A stretch of DNA of 64,000 bases from Ornithodoros turicata (lineage: Eukaryota; Arthropoda; Arachnida; Ixodida; Argasidae), in contig NC_088202.1 of assembly GCF_037126465.1 (NCBI RefSeq), forward strand, positions 126,370,123 to 126,434,122. The letters run 5' to 3'. The notes beneath the pieces are model-generated. The model did not search any database, had not been told where the DNA came from, and saw only the letters and a list, made by a program, of their open reading frames with translations. The position numbers and the translations under genes are program-made. The stretch's first letter is position 1. Every line of letters starts with the position of its first letter. Of the stretch, positions 58,172 to 64,000 are shown piece after piece.

Positions 58172-58601
58172 TTGAATTAAACTTAAAAAAAATTAACAGC
58201 ATCGCATCCCCATCATCGTAAATCCAGTGTGCTCACGTTACGTTTTCTTCGCATTGATATGTCTCATAAACATTCGAAATGCATACACATATTCGGTAAA
58301 ATCGGAACTCATGGAAAGAAAGGGCCTTTCAGTTTCCCACGCTCATTAGTGGTGCGTGTCCTTCTTATCAGAATCTGTATCATCCGTTACTCAGTTCTAT
58401 AGACGGGCTATGGAAATTGAAACAGCATTAGGCGTCATCAAGTTATCTTGGATCTATAGTTTCAATGACGGCATGATATATAGAGCAACACAAACTCTCT
58501 TAACAGCTTCAGCAACTCGAAAGTGAGCTCTCGGACTACTCGCAACGAGTAATGGAACTATATGAAATAACAGCGCTACGATTGGACGTAATATTTTGCA
58601 G

Positions 58602-58797
58602 GTTTCGTTTCCTGTACAAAAACTGGAGAGATAGTGGTGTTAATATCCAGTGCCGAGGTTACACTACAGCTGCTGAGCCTTTATATGCACACGATTGTCG
58701 CCACACGAACTCTGCCCAAAACTTTGCAGAATTGGTTGTATGTGGCGCGGTATATAGAATTAACAACATTCCGCGCAAGAGAGCAGCAAGGGAGTGA
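58602..58797 (+). CDS. Candidate last exon, 64 aa, unidentified
   Basis: After TTGGACGTAATATTTTGCAG the frame FRFLYKNWRDSGVNIQCR.. stays open for 64 codons to TGA at 58795-58797, and AATAAA overlaps the stop (58797-58802). Composition is protein-like with four cysteines. The acceptor pyrimidine tract is weak. No family recognised. Confidence 0.3.
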
Positions 58798-58953
58798 ATA
58801 AAACTTGACATGTGGCTGGCAATGTTGGTAGGTGCCACAGCTGCACGGGTGGAATGCATATGTATGCATAATACGCATGTGTGTATAGTGAGCTTTAGGC
58901 TTTCTGATAGTTACCGCCTGTGGACTTACGGCCGAATACTTAATTCAAGAAGC

Positions 58954-59066
58954 ATCCCAAGCAGCACAAGATCTGGGCCCAATATTGAACCAATATTGGC
59001 AACGCCGGACCAATATTGGTCGAAGATTTGTCCAATATTGGACAAAGATGTTGTGCTGCTTGGGAT
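58954..59066. mobile_element. 113-bp palindromic MITE (ATCCCAAGCAGCACAA ends)
   Basis: ATCCCAAGCAGCACAAGATC and its complement at 59048-59066 form the ends; the interior holds four CCAATATTG(G) motifs in alternating orientation. I associate CCCAAGCAGCACAA termini with a widespread invertebrate MITE, not verified here. Confidence 0.82.
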
Positions 59067-60375
59067 ATACCTGACTCCGTCATACATGGCTGAAAGAGTA
59101 GGCGATGCCAGTCAGGTCTGGTCAGTAAAGCAACACGGAATGGAACCGGTTCGTTATCGAGCCTCAACCTCACACACGAGGAGTACGCGCTCGTATGTGA
59201 TGGAATAACAGGAACTTCCACTTATACGTAACATCGGTGTTTCATTCTGTGTGACAGACGTGAAGCTTTTATGGTTGGCAAGTCCATTCACTTTGTACAG
59301 CAATTTTTAACCCGTTGAGATCGTTTCACGTGACCAAGCTATCGAATTTAAGTGGTTGGCGATATATCGACTGATCTTATTTGTCGCATGCAAATGAAGA
59401 TGTGGTTGTCTCCATTAAGATTGTTTATGCGTTTATGTCAAAGTGCGAAAATGTGACGCTGAACACGCTTATACTCATCATTTGTGTGACAGAAGAGGCA
59501 CCCACATGTAATTAGTGCCTGAGAGGTGGAGTGCCTTGGTGTTCCGTACTTAACCTCTATTGAGAGCTCCACAAAGATGTATAAGGACGAAACAGAGGTT
59601 TACAAAAGGAGACGTTAATAACGTTTTCTTTTTTTTTTTTTTTGTTATCGTTACGATTTGTTTTTTCTGCGAAATAAGGTGCGGGTCGGGCAGTGGATTT
59701 GTATGAGGCATGCTGTTTGGAAACATTGGCTAACAATATAATTCAAAATGACTGCTTGTTCCCACAACTACAGACAAGGCACTCCTGCACCCCTGCGGTT
59801 TCAGGCTTTGCTGATCCTCGATACCAGGGGTGCAAGCCCGCAGACTTACTTAAGGGATTGTAACACACGTGAAATCTGAGGTTTGGTAAGAAATAGATTT
59901 TTTTACGGTGTCTTGATGGGTCACGCTGCCTGCCACATTTGTATTGTTGTTGATGCAATTATAAGCAAGCCGCCCAATCGTCCGCTGTTTTGTCTTATCA
60001 TTTTTCCGAAAGCTTATCCTGTTTTCGTCGTGCTGTACGCCGTATTATGACCTCAAGCAACATCATTGTAACATAAATATACAATAAACAATAATAAATG
60101 TAATATAAACAGTATAGTGACGGCGCTTCCTTCTGGGATGCTATTTCGTGTCCGTTCAGCTCTGCTCTGCCATCGGTTTTCGAAGCAGAAATCTCGTGTA
60201 TACTACATCAACTACTTGCTAACATCTCTGTTTCATAGCAAGTGCATATCATACAAAATCCCTTGAAATTTAGCGTCTTCCTCTATTCTGGACTTGTGCG
60301 CGTGTGTTGTGCGCATAACGCAAATACACAAACACACATTGAAAATGCTTGGAAATTTGCTCTTTCCTTGCCCAG
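59067..60375. other. No gene recognised
   Basis: T-run at 59630-59643; short frames only. Confidence 0.4.
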
Positions 60376-60531
60376 GATATATGCGCGGGCATTGCACGAA
60401 TTGTGCCTTCTAAGGTTCTCGGTGTTACATATACCAGAACTCAAGCCGGGATGATGCTTCCCGATGTCTCTATACATCCTCATTTGTGTAAATTATTCGT
60501 TTCAGCGAATTTATTCGTAATTGCTTATTAA
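60376..60531 (+). CDS. Candidate last exon, 51 aa, unidentified
   Basis: Acceptor GCTCTTTCCTTGCCCAG, then 51 open codons (DICAGIARIVPSKVLGVTYT...) to a stop at 60531. A possible internal donor (CTAAG|GTTCTC) is poor. No polyadenylation signal close by. No family recognised. Confidence 0.25.
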   Translation, partial: DICAGIARIVPSKVLGVTYTRTQAGMMLPDVSIHPHLCKLFVSANLFVIAY

Positions 60532-62369
60532 AATTCCAATTGTGTGCGAATACAATGCTGGAAATAACAAACATCCACAGGATCCTATAAAATTACCTTC
60601 TGCTGTATCTGCCGCACTCGGTTCGTGTATCAACCGAAAGACCCACAGTAACTGCACGACGCAGTTAAATAAATTGGCACCTTAACCACAATAAAATACA
60701 ATTACGTTAGTGCGTTACCCCAGTGTTTCTTAATCTCTGGCTTGCGTAAACACTAGGAGGAGGGTTTTATATTCCTTTCATGCATACTTTGCTTTCGGGA
60801 GGCGGTGGATAAAATAGACCCTTTGCTATACGTGTAATGTACTGAGAGGTCCCAAGACCTATTGCAACATCAAGTCTTTTGCAGCGACAAGAATGAAATC
60901 AGACTTCCAGCATCAACAAACTGTGTCATTTCACAGAGGCGTCAAGAAATCCCTTTAACCGTGCGTACTGACGTTTTCTACCACGCAGTCATGGTGCCTC
61001 CACCCTAATAAATTTTTAACCTTGTGAGCTGTTTTGCTACAGAAAACCATTGCCAAATCGCTTTTCACCTAGGCATTGTTTTTCTTCTTTGTTTGTTCTT
61101 TGACGCTACCACAATTAAGTTCGCGTTCAGTAAAGTGAGTCAGCTGAAATTTTCAACTACTTGAACCATTCCGAACCTCTATTTTTGCAGCTCAGAGATG
61201 AACCCGAACAGAACCGATATACCTGCATGCGAAATGAAACACCCAGAATTAACGGCTCAGATTCGTGCTTGATGTAACACTAACCCCCTTCGTAGGTATC
61301 TAGATATGATGATGGCGAATAACTTCGAAGAACAACAACATTTACATTATGAGCAATGATGAAATCACGTATTAGGTATCATACAAACATGTGAGTGCTG
61401 ATGGTGCTAGCTATGAACATCAAGCTGCATGGATCAAGCTCGTCATCGTCGCAGATGCTTCCTTTTTCTTTTATCTCCAGCCATCCTCTACTCCACACAT
61501 CTTCTTGGTATGTGAAGACACCTCCCCGAGGAAAGACACTTCACAAATTAGATCTTCTAAACTTACTTAGTTACAGTATAGCGACAGGATGTAATTTGCT
61601 TGCAGCTGCGCTGTATTTTGTTGAGGAAATAAAGTACGCACCTTATTTATTGGTAAAACATTGCCCTCTGGGCTGCATCGCGCAGGTTGAAGCACGGAAG
61701 CTCACATAAAAGTAACTTTGCACTCTCTTCTTATGATTTACGGACATAATTTTCGCTATAGGGACCCGAGCTTATGAAATACACCGAGTTGTTCATAAAC
61801 GATATTTTCTTAACTGCAACGAGCTACATCTGAAGACCCGTGTCATTAAAGGGAATGTATCGCGGCAACTATAAAACTGAGAAGAAACAAACTCCTTTTT
61901 TTTTTTTTCGTTTCCGTTATTTTTTTCTGGTTCCTCCAACCACGGGCAAGGACAGGCTTGAGGCTCGCCTTCCATTGGACGAAGTCTGGACCAATAGGAC
62001 CGTTCTTGAATTATATACTTAGGTGTAACTGCAAGGGTCCGATTCCTTCTCGCAGCTCCCTCGGGAAAAACTGTATGATGGGAAGCACAAAAGGCAATCA
62101 CAGAGTGCGCTAAACCTGCCGACAAAAGTAAAATACCTAGGGCCACAAATCATTCTCTCGCAGTATATGGTCAGAACAAGCGGAACAGACAAAGAAACGG
62201 CCCAAAGAAATGTTTTTGCCTGGTATAGTTTTCATGCGCGCTCACCGTATGGGCTTTGCATCCCCCACATCCCATGCCGACGTCACGATTCTGAATTCAA
62301 TCTCTGCAGTTGCACGCGTACAATGACGCATGTACAATACTACCTATAGGCCTTCTGTTTCGTTTACAG
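60532..62369. other. Weak exon signals only
   Basis: At 61191 a good acceptor (CCTCTATTTTTGCAG) is followed by 28 open codons in one frame and 26 in another before stops; ambiguous. On the minus strand an acceptor-like tract at about 61874-61890 leads to 27 open codons. Neither is called. Confidence 0.3.
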
Positions 62370-62545
62370 GAACGTCCGCACGCGCGCTTCCTGAGAAACT
62401 GAGTAACAATGGCGAATTTTTGTTTGGTACGCACGGCCTCGTAAAATCAGACGCGTATACCGTTCGTATACGCCTAAAAGCATGTTCTCAGTTCTTTGTG
62501 GAGTTGTTCTGTGAACAACGGGTGAAGCGCGAAAGGAAGCGATAG
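62370..62545 (+). CDS. Candidate exon, ~57 codons, unidentified
   Basis: Acceptor GGCCTTCTGTTTCGTTTACAG, then an open frame TSARALPEKLSNNGEFLFG.. with ACSQFFVELFCEQR, to TAG at 62543-62545; a donor CGG|GTGAAG at 62521-62522 is also possible. The composition is protein-like. No family recognised. Confidence 0.35.
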
Positions 62546-62856
62546 CCTATTGTTGCATAGTGAAACGTATCCAATTTCTGGTTGCCGAAATGCTTCGCAC
62601 GTACTAAAAGGGATGTCGCGGCAATATATCTTATAGCAGGTGTCGAATAGTAAAGCAGTGGAAACAGTGTTGACCGCGATCAGTATAACCACAAGAAAAA
62701 TCAGGCGCCTATACCAAGTGCCACTGAGAATCTCTCATCACTTTCAGAGACTCTCTGAACGTGTGAGCAATGCATAGTGCTTTAACTATGTCAGAAGATG
62801 TTGCTTCAGTGCTGATCTCTTAACGGGCTAATAAGGACCTGACTAAATTGCGGGTA

Positions 62857-63760
62857 TCAGCATATAAGGCAGGATTTTTTTTTTTCCCAACCCCCAGGCG
62901 CTACCATGAACCTCAGTGTCTGAGTTGGTGGTTCATACATAATCAGCAACGACTTGCACTGAAACATTCTATGATACGCGGTATCCATTTCCTGCAGTAA
63001 AGGAAAACAAAACGCACAATTATGTTTGTCATTACCTGTGGTCCGACAAATTTTCGTGTCCTTCTTTCCTGTTCCGTTCTTCACGAGTTGGTTGGCGATA
63101 TGTACGACCCCGTCCGTCACAACTAGAGATGCAAAATTTTCGGGAATTTTGAATAGCTCGAAAAAAAATCGTTTTCTTTCGGGGTTTTTTTTTCCCGAAA
63201 AATTGGAAAAAATGGAAACAAATAACGCGGTTACTGCTGAGTCGAAGCATTGCCGGCCAAGCCACAGCATACAATGAACTAGAAACTTTAGTAGTGTTCA
63301 CCCTCTAGGCATAAATGCAGAGCAGAGCGTCCCATGAGACTGCCGTCTACTCAGCGATAGGTAATTGGAACAACCCGTCCACTTCGACCAGAACTCCGAC
63401 AATATGTGAACGCGATGGCTATCGCTTGGAGCAGCAAGACGGAGCTCTAAGTTGGTGGTTGTTGGCGGATTAGAGGCACCTAAGGCACTGTTGGTGGGTT
63501 GGAACGCAGCAAAGCACGAAAATTTACATTTTTGAATTTTGTCGCCTGGAAATTTTGGGCAATTTTTCCGGAGACGAAGAAAAAACTCGAAAAAGAAACT
63601 GTTTTTGTTTTCAAAATTTTTTTTTTCCGGGGCTTCGCATCTCTACTCACAACACGGCGCAATGATTCATAAACAAAAGCACAGGTTGTGTGAAAACATC
63701 GCACATTACACACATCCTGTAGCACGTGACTTGGAAACAGATGGATGCCAGGTACAGCAC
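62857..63760 (-). pseudogene. Open frame with zinc-knuckle motif, split by a hAT element
   Basis: On the minus strand the frame HLFPSHVLQDVCNV.., CAFVYESLRRVV (63653-63760) continues after the hAT insertion with TDGVVHIANQLVKNG, KHNCAFCFPLLQ, EMDTAYHRMFQCKSLL to a stop at 62857; the frame is the same on both sides once the insertion and one target copy are set aside. CxxC-x11-H-x4-C resembles the C-terminal knuckle of LINE ORF2 proteins. Likely a LINE remnant, clade unknown; a host gene is not excluded. Confidence 0.5.
63116..63653. mobile_element. hAT-type element with 8-bp target duplication
   Basis: The element is 63124-63645, 522 bp: left end TAGAGATGCAAAATTTTCGG, right end CCGGGGCTTCGCATCTCTA. 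Flanking octamers GTCACAAC (63116-63123) and CTCACAAC (63646-63653) match at 7 of 8. Inner sequence has mirrored A- and T-rich GAAAAAACTCGAAAAAG / CTCGAAAAAAAATCG blocks. No transposase. It interrupts the minus-strand frame described at 62857-63760. Confidence 0.85.
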
Positions 63761-63826
63761 AAGGCTAGCTGCCACTGTACTGTGCTTTCGACGCCCGCGC
63801 TCGAACGTTATGGTTCTTCTTTTTTC

Positions 63827-64000
63827 TTTATTCCGTGTTAGCGCCGCGAATCAACTGTGGCTATGAGCGGCGTACAGATGTGGACAGATGGAGAGAGGAC
63901 AGCAGGAAGGAGTGGGGTACAAGGGACTATAGTGTGTGTCCTGGGCCGACTTCAGAGGGAACTGTGCCGACATTCGTCTGGAAAGTCTTCGGAAAACCCA
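63827..64000 (-). mobile_element. SINE, copy D, running off the window
   Basis: TTCCGTGTTAGCGCCGCGAA, CAACTGTGGCTATGAGCGGC,GTACAGATGTGGACAGATGG, GGACAGCAGGAAGGAGTGGG, GTGTCCTGGGCCGACTTCAG and CTGTGCCGACATTCGTCTGG: the complement of copies A and B. A-rich tail on the left (T-run TTCTTCTTTTTTCTTTATT on the plus strand). The tRNA head, if present, lies beyond 64000. Confidence 0.82.

Noticed and set aside
1..64000. CRISPR arrays, operons, bacterial or phage genes
   Set aside because: No regularly spaced direct repeats and no dense coding; all repeats seen are eukaryotic transposon or microsatellite types.
1..64000. Integrated viral genes
   Set aside because: I found no open frame with recognisable viral polymerase, capsid or glycoprotein motifs; the only reverse transcriptase seen is Penelope-like.

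Overview
This window looks like non-coding DNA from a eukaryotic nuclear genome, most probably a chelicerate and by inference a tick. It is moderately AT-rich, full of microsatellites and poly(A), poly(T) and poly(C) runs, and has no bacterial-style dense coding. The same repeat families recur at several places: Pol III-type SINEs, palindromic foldback elements, short inverted-repeat DNA transposons, a retroelement 3' end with a (GTT)n tail, and a decayed Penelope-like retroelement. The tick assignment rests on resemblance of the SINE and retroelement-tail families to those I associate with tick genomes. No species can be named.

Layout. 0-6 kb: two copies of a ~250-bp MITE, one nested inside a larger foldback element, then simple repeats. 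6-16 kb: microsatellites, a tRNA-derived SINE, a head-to-head pair of tRNA-like units around a hairpin, and two adjacent large foldbacks. 16-18 kb: a 211-bp MITE, a ~300-bp inverted repeat carrying a hammerhead-like core, and a 792-bp TA-flanked element with perfect 25-bp termini. 18-20 kb: candidate plus-strand exons, including a possible last exon. 22-24 kb: tandem MITEs, then a minus-strand Penelope-like fragment (reverse transcriptase plus GIY-YIG) interrupted by a SINE. 25-34 kb: hAT-like element, hairpins, SINE pieces and two elements built from ACACCC/GGGTGT motifs. 34-50 kb: the region with most exon-like open frames, including a phase-compatible three-exon chain at 46.9-48.3 kb on the plus strand and an unidentified 185-codon frame at 42.0-42.6 kb on the minus strand, mixed with LINE remnants and a hAT element with target duplication. 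50-64 kb: hairpin elements, a second 211-bp MITE, several terminal-exon candidates, and at the end a hAT-type element inserted in an open frame, followed by a SINE running off the window.

No gene here can be named. Candidate exons rest on splice-site pattern, open frame and plausible composition only; several are surely chance. They would fit long introns of one or more genes. The transposon calls are firmer because inverted termini, target duplications or second copies are visible in the sequence itself.
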